From Bradyrhizobium archetypum (GTDB lineage: Bacteria; Pseudomonadota; Alphaproteobacteria; Rhizobiales; Xanthobacteraceae), in assembly GCF_013114835.1 (NCBI RefSeq), contig NZ_JAAVLW010000003.1, positions 124,001-188,000 on the forward strand: a stretch of 64,000 bases of DNA, given 5' to 3'. The notes beneath the pieces were generated by a model. It made no database searches and was not told the DNA's origin. It saw only the letters and a program-made list of their open reading frames with translations. A program made the translations under genes and the position numbers. Within the stretch, counting starts at the first letter, position 1. Each line of letters opens with the position of its first letter. This document shows positions 55,537 through 63,760 of this stretch, one piece after another.

Positions 55537-56301
55537 ATGGCCGAGTATCTCAGGCTGCGGCAGATCTGCCTGGTGGCGCCGCATCTGGAGCCGGTGATCT
55601 CGGACATCTCCGAAATCATGGGCCTCAACGTCTGTTACCGCGACGGCAATGTCGCCAAGTACGGCCTGGAGAACGCACTGCTGCCGATCGACACCATTTT
55701 GCTTGAAGTGGTGGCGCCGATCCAGCCGGGCACCGCGGCGGGGCGCTTCCTCGACAAGACCGGCGGCCGCGGCGGCTACATGGCGATCTTTTGCTGCGAC
55801 GATCCGGACGCGCGCGGCAAGCATGCCAACGCGATCGGCGTGCGCACCGCGAACGTGATCACGCACGCGCCTTATCACGGCGTGCAACTGCACCCGCGCG
55901 ACTGCCGCGCCGCCTTCATCGAGTTCAACCACACCGATGGCAGCGACGACGTGCTCGGGCCCTATCCGCCGGCGGGCCCGGACTGGCAGAAGGCGATCCG
56001 CAAGGATGTGACGCTGGCGTTGACGGAGGTCGAGATGCAGGGTCCCGACCCACACGGGCTCGCCGCGCATTGGGGGGAGATTTTGGAAGTGCCGGTCAGC
56101 AAGGGCGCGAGCGGCGAGGCGGAATTGAAGCTGCCCAATGCCAGCTTCCGCTTCGCCAAGGGCGCCAGTGATCTGATGAGCGGGCTGACGTTCAAGGTCG
56201 CCAATGTCGCCAAGGTACGTGATGCAGCCAAGACCAAGGGATGCAAGGTATCGAACGACGCGTTCGATCTCTGTGGCGTGACGTTCAGGCTGGTGGCGTA
56301 G
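55537..56301 (+). CDS. VOC family (glyoxalase superfamily) protein
   Basis: A 254-residue protein with two VOC-type halves. It opens EYLRLRQICLVAPHLEPVIS, then DISEIMGLNVCYRDGNVAKYG. Candidate metal ligands are E and H residues in LLEVVAP, ITHAPYHGVQLHPRD and FIEFNHTDG. The family includes extradiol dioxygenases, epimerases and lyases; the subtype cannot be fixed. With a 1-base gap to the isomerase gene it is certainly in the same operon, so its substrate is likely an acyl-CoA or ring-derived acid. Confidence 0.85.
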   Translation: MAEYLRLRQICLVAPHLEPVISDISEIMGLNVCYRDGNVAKYGLENALLPIDTILLEVVAPIQPGTAAGRFLDKTGGRGGYMAIFCCDDPDARGKHANAIGVRTANVITHAPYHGVQLHPRDCRAAFIEFNHTDGSDDVLGPYPPAGPDWQKAIRKDVTLALTEVEMQGPDPHGLAAHWGEILEVPVSKGASGEAELKLPNASFRFAKGASDLMSGLTFKVANVAKVRDAAKTKGCKVSNDAFDLCGVTFRLVA

Positions 56302-56314
56302 CGAGATCCATCAA

Positions 56315-56445
56315 CCCGTCGTCCCTGCGAATGCATGCGAACGCAGGGACTCATAACCACAGATGCTGATGGTGAAGGAAGCTCCGCTTGTGCTCTTTGC
56401 GCGGGCCGCGGCGTATGGGTCCCGGCTCAAGGCCGGGACGACGGG
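56315..56445. repeat. Palindromic intergenic repeat (cgtccctgcg family)
   Basis: CCCGTCGTCCC (56315-56325) and GGGACGACGGG (56435-56445) are perfect 11-base arms. The interior has a small direct duplication (GCGAATGCATGCGAACGC). It separates the convergent VOC and crotonase genes. Confidence 0.65.
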
Positions 56446-56464
56446 ATGAGAGAGCTGCGCGAGA

Positions 56465-57265
56465 TCACCGCCCCTTGAAGTTCGCCGCGCGGCGCTCCGC
56501 CGTCGCCTTGACGCCTTCCTTGAAATCCTCGGTCGCGCGGAGCCTGGTCTGTTCGGCGAGCTCGTGGTTGGTGGCGGCCATTACGCGGTCGGCGAGGCCG
56601 GCGCGCATGGTGGCGCGGGTCGAGATCAGGCCGAGCGGTGAGCATTCGGCAATCTCCGCTGCGAGCTTCATCGCCTCGGCGCGCACCTGGTCCTGCGGCA
56701 CGCAGACATTGGCAAGGCCCATCCGGGTGGCGTCTTCGCCGGTGATGCGGCGGCTGGTGTAGAAGATCAGTTCGGCATTGTTCCTGCCGACCAGTTCGGG
56801 CAGCGTTGTTGTCAGGCCGAAGCCCGGATGGAAGCCGAGCTTGGTGAAATTGGCGGCGAAGCGCGCTTCCGGGCAGGTGACGCGGAAGTCTGCGGATACA
56901 GCAAGGCCCAGCCCGCCGCCGATGGCCGCGCCATGGACGGCGGCGACGATCGGCTTCTTGTTGCGGAAGATGCGCACGGCCTGAACGTAGAGGTGGTTGA
57001 TCGGCAGGTTCGCCGCCGGGTCGGTCTCCGCCTGCGCTTCCTGCTCCTGCCGCTTCGGATCGGAGAAATCGGCGCCGGCGCAGAATGCCTTGCCTTGCGC
57101 GGCGAGCACGGAAGCTCGGATTTCGATATCGTTGTCGAACTCTTCCAGCGCATCCGCGATCTGGTTGATCAGCGAGACGTCGAAGAAGTTCAGCGGGGGC
57201 TTGCGGATTTCGATCAGGCCGACATGGCCGTGCTTCTCGACGCCGATATCCGTGTATTTGGTCAT
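56465..57265 (-). CDS. Crotonase-fold enzyme lacking both hydratase glutamates
   Basis: A 266-residue enoyl-CoA hydratase/isomerase-family protein. KAFCAGADFSDPKR and HGAAIGGGLGLAVSADFRV form the oxyanion hole. The two hydratase glutamates are replaced (Gly and Phe by alignment), and the loop reads FTKLGFHPGFGLT. So it probably performs isomerisation, hydrolysis or ring cleavage instead of simple hydration. It is last in a minus-strand run: acyl-CoA dehydrogenase (small-type), acyl-CoA dehydrogenase, then this gene, with an 17-base gap to the one before. Confidence 0.85.
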   Translation of the reverse strand: MTKYTDIGVEKHGHVGLIEIRKPPLNFFDVSLINQIADALEEFDNDIEIRASVLAAQGKAFCAGADFSDPKRQEQEAQAETDPAANLPINHLYVQAVRIFRNKKPIVAAVHGAAIGGGLGLAVSADFRVTCPEARFAANFTKLGFHPGFGLTTTLPELVGRNNAELIFYTSRRITGEDATRMGLANVCVPQDQVRAEAMKLAAEIAECSPLGLISTRATMRAGLADRVMAATNHELAEQTRLRATEDFKEGVKATAERRAANFKGR

Positions 57266-57282
57266 TGGGTTTCCTCGTTGAA

Positions 57283-58443
57283 TTAGCGCAGACCCAGCCC
57301 GCGGGCGATGATGCCGCGCAGCACTTCGGTGGTGCCGCCCTGGATCGTCAGTTTCGGCGCGGTTTTGATCGCGAAGTCGAGTTGCTTCTCCAGCGTCTCG
57401 CGGTTGGTGGCGGTTTCCTCGACAAAGGCGGCGAGCTCGCGCACACGGTGCGGCAGTTGCTGCTCCCAGATGGTGCCGATGTCCTTGACGATGGAAGCTT
57501 CCACCACCGGCTCCTTGCCGGCCTGCAGCATGCCAGCCACCGAGACCGACATGCGCCGCATGGTGTGCACCTGCGCCACCAGCCGGCCGATGCCTTCGGC
57601 GCTGCGGGTATCCGGGTTGTTGCCGACGGCGCGGACCAGCTCGGTCAAGACGTAATAGGTCTCCAGGAAGCGTTCGGGGCCGCTGCGCTCATAGGCGAGC
57701 TCTGAAGTAGCCTGCTTCCAGGCGCCGTCGATTTCGCCGAGCACGTGATCGTCGGGAATGAAGTGGTCGGTGAACACCACCTCGTTGAATTCATACTGCC
57801 CGGTGATCTGGCCGATCGGGTTCACCTGGATGCCCGGCTGCTTCATCTTGACGAGAAACTGCGTCAGGCCGTGGCGGCGGTTCTCTTTGGTAGGGGGCGA
57901 GGTGCGGAAGATCGCGATCATGTAGTCGGCGATATGGGCCGAGGAGGTCCAGATCTTGGTGCCGTTGATCAGATAGCCGCCGTCGGTCTTGGTGGCGCGG
58001 GTCTTTGCCGCGAACAGGTCGGAGCCGGAATTCGGCTCGCTCATGCCGATCGCAAAGCAGAGCTCGCCTTTGCAGATGCGCGGCAGAATCTCCATCTTGA
58101 TATGCTCGGGCGCGTATTTCAAAAGCACCGGGCCGCTCTGGCGGTCGGCGACGAAGAAGCGCCGCGTCGGCGCGTTCGCCACGCGCATTTCCTCCGTTAC
58201 GACATAGCGCTCAAGGAACGAGCGCTCGTGGCCGCCATATTTCTTCGGCCAGGTCATGCCGAGCCAGCCGCGCGCGCCGACCTTGCGGGAGAACTCCGGC
58301 ACGTCGGTGTCTTCGCGGTTCGGCTTGTGCGGATCGAAGGTGCCGGCGGCGATTTCTTCCGCAAGGAAAGCGCGCACTTCCTTGCGCAACGCTTCGCATA
58401 CGGGCGGCAGGCGGATCGGATCGAAACGAAGGGCTGCGGTCAT
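57283..58443 (-). CDS. Acyl-CoA dehydrogenase
   Basis: A 386-residue FAD-dependent acyl-CoA dehydrogenase, oxidising acyl-CoA to enoyl-CoA. CFAIGMSEPNSGSDLF and GTKIWTSSAHIADYM are the FAD-binding middle-domain motifs; GGTTEVLRGIIARGLGL ends the protein. The base at the MCAD-type position is absent (IQGGTTE), while LAYERSGPERF offers the Glu used by isovaleryl-CoA dehydrogenase-type enzymes. The next gene upstream (58480) is a second, degenerate dehydrogenase, so the two may form a heteromer as in PimC/PimD or steroid-type FadE pairs. Confidence 0.92.
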   Translation of the reverse strand: MTAALRFDPIRLPPVCEALRKEVRAFLAEEIAAGTFDPHKPNREDTDVPEFSRKVGARGWLGMTWPKKYGGHERSFLERYVVTEEMRVANAPTRRFFVADRQSGPVLLKYAPEHIKMEILPRICKGELCFAIGMSEPNSGSDLFAAKTRATKTDGGYLINGTKIWTSSAHIADYMIAIFRTSPPTKENRRHGLTQFLVKMKQPGIQVNPIGQITGQYEFNEVVFTDHFIPDDHVLGEIDGAWKQATSELAYERSGPERFLETYYVLTELVRAVGNNPDTRSAEGIGRLVAQVHTMRRMSVSVAGMLQAGKEPVVEASIVKDIGTIWEQQLPHRVRELAAFVEETATNRETLEKQLDFAIKTAPKLTIQGGTTEVLRGIIARGLGLR

Positions 58444-58479
58444 TGTGTGTCTCGACTTCTCAGCAAATCGGTTTGAATG

Positions 58480-59547
58480 TCAGCGCGAGGCGACCAGCGG
58501 CCACAGTTCGTCAGCGCCTCTGATAGCTATAAGCCTGCCAAGCTCGACCGCCCAGTAGCTTTCCGAGCCGAAATCGTCGCGCCAGGCCAGCGCCCGCAGC
58601 GAGTAGCGATGCAGGATGTGCTCGACGGTGAAGCCGATCGCGCCATGCACCTGATGCGCGATGCTGCCGCCTTTCTCCGCCGCCTCCGCGCAGCGGATCT
58701 TGGCCGCCACCGCTTCGAGAAACACTTCGTCGTTGAACGAGGTGGCGTTGGCGACGGCATCCGCGGCCGAGGTTGCCGCGGCCAAGGCCGCGGCCGACTC
58801 GCCGGCGAGCCGCGCCAGATTGTGCTGCACCGCCTGGAATTTGGAAATCTTCTTCTCGAAGGCGACGCGCTCGTTGGAATAGCGCACGGAAATTTCCAGC
58901 ATCGATTCCAGCGCGCCGGCGATCTGCAAGGAGCGCGCGACGCCGCCCATCAGCATCAGCCGGGTTTGGTCGAAACCTTTTGGCGCGGGCTTGATCGCGA
59001 CCGGCTGCACCCTGTCCAGCGTCACGACATCGGAAGGATCGCCGCCGAGGTTGAGCCCGGCGTCGATCCGGCATTTGCCGGCATCGACCAGCGCAATGGA
59101 GAAATCACCGTTGGCGTCGCTGGCGAGCACCGCGAAGTGTTTTGCGACCTTGGCAAACGGCACGCCGCGCGCCCGGCCGGACAGGCTGCCATCGGCGTTG
59201 ACGGTAATCCGGTCCTTCGGGCTTGCGGGCACCACCGTCATCTCCCCGGCGGGCGAGGTGATCCTGGCCTGCGCCAAAAGCCAGCCGGCCAGCATGGTCT
59301 CGGCCACCGGCACCGCGATTGCAAAGCGCCCGGCCGCGCTCAACACGCTGAAACCTTCGGCGAGGCTTGCGCCCGAGCCACCGCAATCCTCGCTCACCCA
59401 CGCCAAGGGCAGGCCGGCATCCGTCAGCGCCTGCCAGAGCGGGGCTTTCCACTCACCCTTCTTGTCGTGATTGATGGTTTGGGCGTCGGCGAGATCGGCA
59501 AAGATTTTCTCTGCGGTCTCGGCAACGATGTTCTCACTCTCCGCCAC
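58480..59547 (-). CDS. Acyl-CoA dehydrogenase-like protein, probable small subunit of a pair
   Basis: A 355-residue acyl-CoA dehydrogenase-family protein, shorter than the neighbour. PLAWVSEDCGGSGASLAEGFSV fits the N-terminal domain, and VAFEKKISKFQAVQHNLARLA and QVHGAIGFTVEHILHRYSLRA the C-terminal one. No catalytic Glu is seen at either usual position, and the middle-domain FAD motif (TEP.AGSD) is lacking. So it is likely to be the structural half of an alpha2beta2 enzyme with the product of 57283-58443 (36-base gap). The start is GTG at 59547. Confidence 0.87.
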   Translation of the reverse strand: MAESENIVAETAEKIFADLADAQTINHDKKGEWKAPLWQALTDAGLPLAWVSEDCGGSGASLAEGFSVLSAAGRFAIAVPVAETMLAGWLLAQARITSPAGEMTVVPASPKDRITVNADGSLSGRARGVPFAKVAKHFAVLASDANGDFSIALVDAGKCRIDAGLNLGGDPSDVVTLDRVQPVAIKPAPKGFDQTRLMLMGGVARSLQIAGALESMLEISVRYSNERVAFEKKISKFQAVQHNLARLAGESAAALAAATSAADAVANATSFNDEVFLEAVAAKIRCAEAAEKGGSIAHQVHGAIGFTVEHILHRYSLRALAWRDDFGSESYWAVELGRLIAIRGADELWPLVASR

Positions 59548-59824
59548 AGCGTTCCCCGATTTGAAATTGGCATGCCAATCCCAACTGATATTGCCGGGTC
59601 GGCTGCGGTCTTTTCTTGCGCTTTATGATGGGCAAAAGCCATAGCCGTGACAAGCGCTGCCCGCAGGGCGGCATGAGGCGGCGGCATGAAGATCGCGGCA
59701 GAAGAATAATTCCGCTGAGCGGACTTCTTCGGATTTGCACGCCCTTGGCCGCACGATATGCTAGCCGTGAAGCCTGTTCATGGCGGTTCGGACCCCAGCC
59801 AAAAAGCAACAAAGGAAATGCGAG

Positions 59825-60607
59825 ATGTCGAAGGATGGTTTGTGCGCGATTGTGACCGGTTCTGCTTCGGGCCTCGGGGCCGCCACCGCCGGCATGCTGG
59901 CGAAGGACGGCGCGCGCATCGTCGTCAACTATTCCAACAGCAAGGCGGAAGCCGAGGCCACTGCCGATCTTTGCCGCAGCGCCGGCGCCGAGGTCGTGGT
60001 GGTGCAGGGCGACGTGTCGCGCGATGAAGACTGCAAAAAGATTGCGGCGGCCGCGGCGCCCTGGGGCCGGCTCGACGTGCTCGTCAACAATGCCGGCACC
60101 ACCAAGCATGTGCCGCATCACGACCTCGACGGGCTTTCGGCGGAGGATTTCCAGCGCATCTACGCGGTCAACACGATCGGCCCATTCCAGATGATCCGCG
60201 CCGCGCGCGCGCAGCTCGAAGCCGGCGCGAAAGCGTCGGGACGGGCATCCGCCGTCGTCAACGTGTCGTCGGTTGCCGGCATTTCCGGTTGCGGCTCTTC
60301 CGTTGCCTATGCGGCGAGCAAGGGCGCGCTCAACACGATGACGCAGTCGCTGGCGCGGGCGCTGGCGCCCCTGATCCGCGTCAACACCGTGTGCCCCGGC
60401 TACATCGACACGCCCTGGTTCACCAAGGGCCGCGGCGAGGCCGGCGCGAAAGCGGTGCGCGATGCGGTGGTGGCGAAGGTGCCGCTGAAGGTCGCGTCCA
60501 CCGCGGAGGATATCGCGCAACTCGTCTGCTTCCTGGCGTCACCGGCATCGAGCAACATGACGGGCGAGTTCGTGCGCATGGATGCGGGGATGCATCTGGT
60601 GCTCTAA
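59825..60607 (+). CDS. Short-chain dehydrogenase/reductase
   Basis: A 260-residue classical SDR. The NAD(P)-binding TGSASGLG (residues 12-19), NNAG in VLVNNAGTT, the catalytic Ser in NVSSVAG and YAASK are all present. It ends with the family-typical SNMTGEFVRMDAGMHLV. It may be the 3-hydroxyacyl-CoA dehydrogenase of the acyl-CoA cluster, or act on another alcohol. ATG 59825 follows AAGGAAATGCG. It is divergent from the acyl-CoA dehydrogenase pair (277 bases between starts). Confidence 0.9.
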   Translation: MSKDGLCAIVTGSASGLGAATAGMLAKDGARIVVNYSNSKAEAEATADLCRSAGAEVVVVQGDVSRDEDCKKIAAAAAPWGRLDVLVNNAGTTKHVPHHDLDGLSAEDFQRIYAVNTIGPFQMIRAARAQLEAGAKASGRASAVVNVSSVAGISGCGSSVAYAASKGALNTMTQSLARALAPLIRVNTVCPGYIDTPWFTKGRGEAGAKAVRDAVVAKVPLKVASTAEDIAQLVCFLASPASSNMTGEFVRMDAGMHLVL

Positions 60608-60608
60608 T

Positions 60609-60682
60609 GTCATTCCGGGGCGATGCGAAGCATCGAACCCGGAATCTCGAGATTCCGGGTTCGCTTCGCGCCCCGCAATGAC
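60609..60682. repeat. Palindromic intergenic repeat (gtcattccgggg family)
   Basis: GTCATTCCGGGG at the left and CCCCGCAATGAC at the right are near-complementary; inside GAACCCGGAATCTCGAGATT CCGGGTTC forms an almost perfect second stem. It separates convergent genes. Confidence 0.65.
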
Positions 60683-60687
60683 GGCCG

Positions 60688-60966
60688 TCACCGATTCCCC
60701 GGATCCGAAATCACGCCGCGCGCCACCAGCCGGTTCCAGATGAACAGAACCACCAGCGCGCCGATGGTGGCGGTGATGAAGCCGGCGCCCTGGTCGGGAC
60801 CGTAATGGCCGATCGCCTGGCCGACGAAGGTTGCGAGAAACGCGCCTGCGATGCCGAGCACCGTGGTCAAAATGAAGCCGGTCGGGTTGTTCTGACCGGG
60901 CGAAAGGATGCGCGCGATGATGCCGGCGACGAAGCCGACGACGATGATCCAGATGATGCCGCCCAT
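60688..60966 (-). CDS. GlsB/YeaQ/YmgE family stress response membrane protein
   Basis: A 92-residue protein with three hydrophobic spans. It opens MGGIIWIIVVGFVAGIIARI and has TTVLGIAGAFLATFVGQAIG, matching the transglycosylase-associated family, which is induced by stress in several bacteria. No enzymatic activity is established. It stands alone between the SDR gene (convergent) and the YidB-like gene (same strand). Confidence 0.88.
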   Translation of the reverse strand: MGGIIWIIVVGFVAGIIARILSPGQNNPTGFILTTVLGIAGAFLATFVGQAIGHYGPDQGAGFITATIGALVVLFIWNRLVARGVISDPGNR

Positions 60967-61128
60967 TTCCGTCCCTTTCCAGTGCGTCGATAGTGACGCG
61001 GCACCTGTCGCGCCGCGCGAGATTCCTGTTTGACGCGTTTTCTACCGCAGCTAAGTCTACGCAATCTGCGTAAACTCGATTGCTATGCGAACCGGTATCC
61101 ACTTCGCTCGAAAACGCTACGCGCGGCG

Positions 61129-61707
61129 TCAAATCCGTTCCGACATCTCGTTCTCGTTCGGCAGCCTTCCGTCCGGCGTCAGATGATTGACGACGTCGGG
61201 CAGATACTGGCTGAGGCCTTGCAGCAGATCCTCGCGCGACAGCCCGCTCTGCGCCGATAGCTGATCGATCTGGTCGGCGCCGAGCGCGTTGGCGAGATCG
61301 CCGGGCGAGACCCGCTTGTTGGGACCGTTGCTCACCCAGGAGTTGGCCTGGTCGCCAAGGCCGTTCTGTTGCAACTGCTTCATGAGGTCGCCAAGCCCGC
61401 CGCTCAAAATGCTGCCGGCGGCGCCGCCCGCGATCAGTCCACCCAATCCGCCCTTGAGCATGTCGCTGAGGCCGCCCCCCATGCCGCCGCCGGGCATCCC
61501 GGCATTTCCATTGCCCGGTGCAGGTGCCGGTTGCGGCGCCGAGCCGGTCTGGTTGCCGCTGAAATGCTTGATGCCTTTCCAGGCCAGCAATGCGAGGATT
61601 GCCATGGTCAGGGGCGACATTCCGCCACCGCTGCCGGATTGCGGGCTGGGACGGCTTGGGCCGCGCGGCCCGTTCATCATGCCGTTGAGGACGTCGAGTA
61701 AACCCAT
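61129..61707 (-). CDS. YidB/DUF937 family protein
   Basis: A 192-residue protein from ATG 61707, which follows GGAGGGAG. It opens MGLLDVLNGMMNGPRGPSRP, then a short hydrophobic stretch (MSPLTMAILALLAWKGI, about 30-46), a Gly/Pro-rich linker, and a C-terminal YidB core: GLGDLMKQLQQNGLGDQANSW, then ISPGDL-like VSPGDLANALGADQIDQLS. YidB proteins are common and uncharacterised. Function unknown. Confidence 0.85.
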   Translation of the reverse strand: MGLLDVLNGMMNGPRGPSRPSPQSGSGGGMSPLTMAILALLAWKGIKHFSGNQTGSAPQPAPAPGNGNAGMPGGGMGGGLSDMLKGGLGGLIAGGAAGSILSGGLGDLMKQLQQNGLGDQANSWVSNGPNKRVSPGDLANALGADQIDQLSAQSGLSREDLLQGLSQYLPDVVNHLTPDGRLPNENEMSERI

Positions 61708-61844
61708 GGTTGATCTCCCTCCGTAGCCCCGTGCGAAACATAAAGGCGGCTCATGACCGTTACAAGGCGCGGCCGGCAATGCGCTCGATAGGCACCGGCT
61801 GGCGGTTCTGCTATCGAGGCTTGTTGCAACGCGATGGGTGACAA

Positions 61845-62873
61845 ATGGTTTCGGGACAGGCGATCGGCATCGCCGGGGCCGGCAGCATCGGCTGCTTCGT
61901 CGGCGGCATGCTGGCGGTCGGCGGCCGCCGCGTTGCGCTTCTGGCGCGTCCGCGCGTGATCGCCGAAATCGAAGCAGGCGGCTTGCGGCCGACAAGCTTT
62001 GAGGGCTTTGACCGGACAATCCCGCGCGATCAGATCGTATTATCGGAAAATCCTTCCGTTTTTGCCGACGCCGCCGTCGTGCTGGTCACAGTCAAGAGTG
62101 CCGATACCGCGGCGATGGCGGATGTCATCGCTCGGCATGCACCATCTGATGCCGTCATCGTCAGCCTGCAAAACGGTGTCGGCAACACCGCCGTGCTGCG
62201 CAACATCCTGCCGGGCCGGCGCGTGCTCGGCGGCATGGTGCCGTTCAACGTGATCGCGCTCGGCGACGGACGGTTTCATCGCGCCACCTCCGGCGACATC
62301 GTCATCGAGCGCGACGAGGCGCGCATCGCCGAAACGCTTTCAGTCCCCGGCCTGGCGATGCGGCCGACCGACAACATCGACGGCGTGCAATGGGGCAAGC
62401 TGCTGCTCAATCTAAACAACGCGCTCAATGCGCTGGCCGATCTGCCGCTGCGAACGCAACTCGGCATGCGGTCATGGCGGCGCATGTTTGCCGAACAGCT
62501 CGCGGAAGGCCTGGCGGCGATGCAGGCCGAAGGCATCAAGCCGGTCTCGCCGACGCCCATTCCGCCGGCCTGGATGCCGCCGCTGCTGCGCCTGCCGGAT
62601 CCGATTTTTGAGCTGCTCTTGGGACGTACCATGAAGATCGATCCCGAGGCACGCTCGTCGATGTGGGAAGATCTGCAGCATGGCCGCCGCACCGAGGTCG
62701 ACTATCTGCAGGGCGTCATCACCGAGATCGCCGCGCGCCGCGGGCTCAAGGCGCCGCTGTCGCGACGGATTGTGGACTTGATCCGGCAGGCCGAGCGCGA
62801 GGCCAAGGGATCGCCCGGGCTGACGCCGGAGCAGATTCGATTCGGGAGCGAGCGCGAAGGGAGAGGCGAATGA
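61845..62873 (+). CDS. 2-dehydropantoate 2-reductase family protein
   Basis: A 342-residue ketopantoate reductase-family enzyme, NADPH dependent, which in pantothenate synthesis reduces ketopantoate. The Rossmann motif GAGSIGCFVGGML (10-22) is followed by VTVKSADT and LQNGVGN. The C-terminal helical domain has GVQWGKLLLNLNNALNALA (substrate-binding Lys/Asn) and RRTEVDYLQGVI, characteristic of the family. Several paralogues occur in bradyrhizobia, so a panE role is not certain. Its TGA overlaps the start of the next small gene. Confidence 0.85.
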   Translation: MVSGQAIGIAGAGSIGCFVGGMLAVGGRRVALLARPRVIAEIEAGGLRPTSFEGFDRTIPRDQIVLSENPSVFADAAVVLVTVKSADTAAMADVIARHAPSDAVIVSLQNGVGNTAVLRNILPGRRVLGGMVPFNVIALGDGRFHRATSGDIVIERDEARIAETLSVPGLAMRPTDNIDGVQWGKLLLNLNNALNALADLPLRTQLGMRSWRRMFAEQLAEGLAAMQAEGIKPVSPTPIPPAWMPPLLRLPDPIFELLLGRTMKIDPEARSSMWEDLQHGRRTEVDYLQGVITEIAARRGLKAPLSRRIVDLIRQAEREAKGSPGLTPEQIRFGSEREGRGE

Positions 62874-63061
62874 AACGGACAGGTCTGATGCTCATTGCGG
62901 CTGCCCTCGCCGGGGCGGCATCGTCGATCCCCGCCCATGCCGTGCCGCCGACGGTAACACCGTCGCCAGGCTATGAAGCAAGGCTAAGGGAGCAGCGGGC
63001 GTCACGGGCCGTTGTCGCCCCGGTCGTCAAGTCGCGCCGCATCAAGCGGCGTGCGCATTGA
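62870..63061 (+). CDS. Small exported basic protein
   Basis: A 63-residue protein from ATG 62870, overlapping the reductase stop by 4 bases (ATGA) with GGGAGAGG upstream. A signal peptide spans about 1-23 (LMLIAAALAGAASSIPAHA). The mature 40 residues are basic and end VKSRRIKRRAH. No family is recognised. The coupled start and good signal peptide make it a likely real gene. Confidence 0.6.
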   Translation: MKRTGLMLIAAALAGAASSIPAHAVPPTVTPSPGYEARLREQRASRAVVAPVVKSRRIKRRAH

Positions 63062-63079
63062 TGCTTGTTTCCGCCGGTT

Positions 63080-63117
63080 GTCATTCCGGGTTCGTGCTTC
63101 GCACGCCCCGGAATGAC
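63080..63117. repeat. Short palindrome between convergent genes (gtcattccggg family)
   Basis: GTCATTCCGGG (63080-63090) and CCCGGAATGAC (63107-63117) are perfect 11-base arms; the centre TTCGTGCTTCGCACG folds too. It may terminate both flanking genes. Confidence 0.65.
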
Positions 63118-63130
63118 GGAGAAAAGCTCG

Positions 63131-63760
63131 CTAGCCCTTCTTCTGCTTTGCCGGCTGCTGCTGCTGCGGATTGAATAGCCGCTTCAGCTCGTTGATGCTT
63201 TCGGAGAGCCGCGGCCAATCACACGAGAACTGATTCTTGGCGCATTGCGCCGCCTTGATGCGTGCGGCCTGCTTGACCGGGCTCGCCACCGGTATCGGCA
63301 CCTTTTCGGTTTCGATCGGCGGAGAAGTCGGCTCTGTGCGCAGCGAAACCTGCTGTATCCCCTCCGCTGGCGGCAGCTCGGGTTGCTGCTGCTTGGCTGC
63401 CTGTACCGCCGAGAGGTGGTTGCGGCGCTCGCGCTCGAGATAGGCGGTATATTGCTCGTCGATTTTCTTCTGCTCTTCCGGCGTCGGGTTGGGGCCGGCG
63501 ATGTCGAACGTCCGGTCCTGCATGAAATCGTAATAGGTGTAACCGCCGCCGGGCTTGCGGCGCCCGGCGAACTTCGCGTTACACTCGGCGAGCTTCTCGG
63601 TCTTTTCTTCCCTGGTCTTCGCCTTCTCGGCCACGTCGGCGCAGGATTCGAAATCGTACGGCGCACTGCGCCACCACTGCGCATCCGAAGCCACCGGCGC
63701 GAGCACGAACAGCCCGCCGATCGTGGCCACAACAAATGAAGATGCACGTGAGGCGCTCAC
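63131..63760 (-). CDS. Exported protein of unknown function
   Basis: A 209-residue protein with a signal peptide (about 1-27; cut near SDA|QWW). The mature part is charged. C41 and C60 (SCADVAEKAK and LAECNAKFAG) are spaced like a small disulfide helical pair, a pattern frequent in bradyrhizobial secreted proteins, and C178/C184 follow near the end (AQCAKNQFSCDW). Gln/Pro-rich linkers separate them. GTG 63760 is the only reasonable start. No family recognised. Confidence 0.72.
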   Translation of the reverse strand: MSASRASSFVVATIGGLFVLAPVASDAQWWRSAPYDFESCADVAEKAKTREEKTEKLAECNAKFAGRRKPGGGYTYYDFMQDRTFDIAGPNPTPEEQKKIDEQYTAYLERERRNHLSAVQAAKQQQPELPPAEGIQQVSLRTEPTSPPIETEKVPIPVASPVKQAARIKAAQCAKNQFSCDWPRLSESINELKRLFNPQQQQPAKQKKG

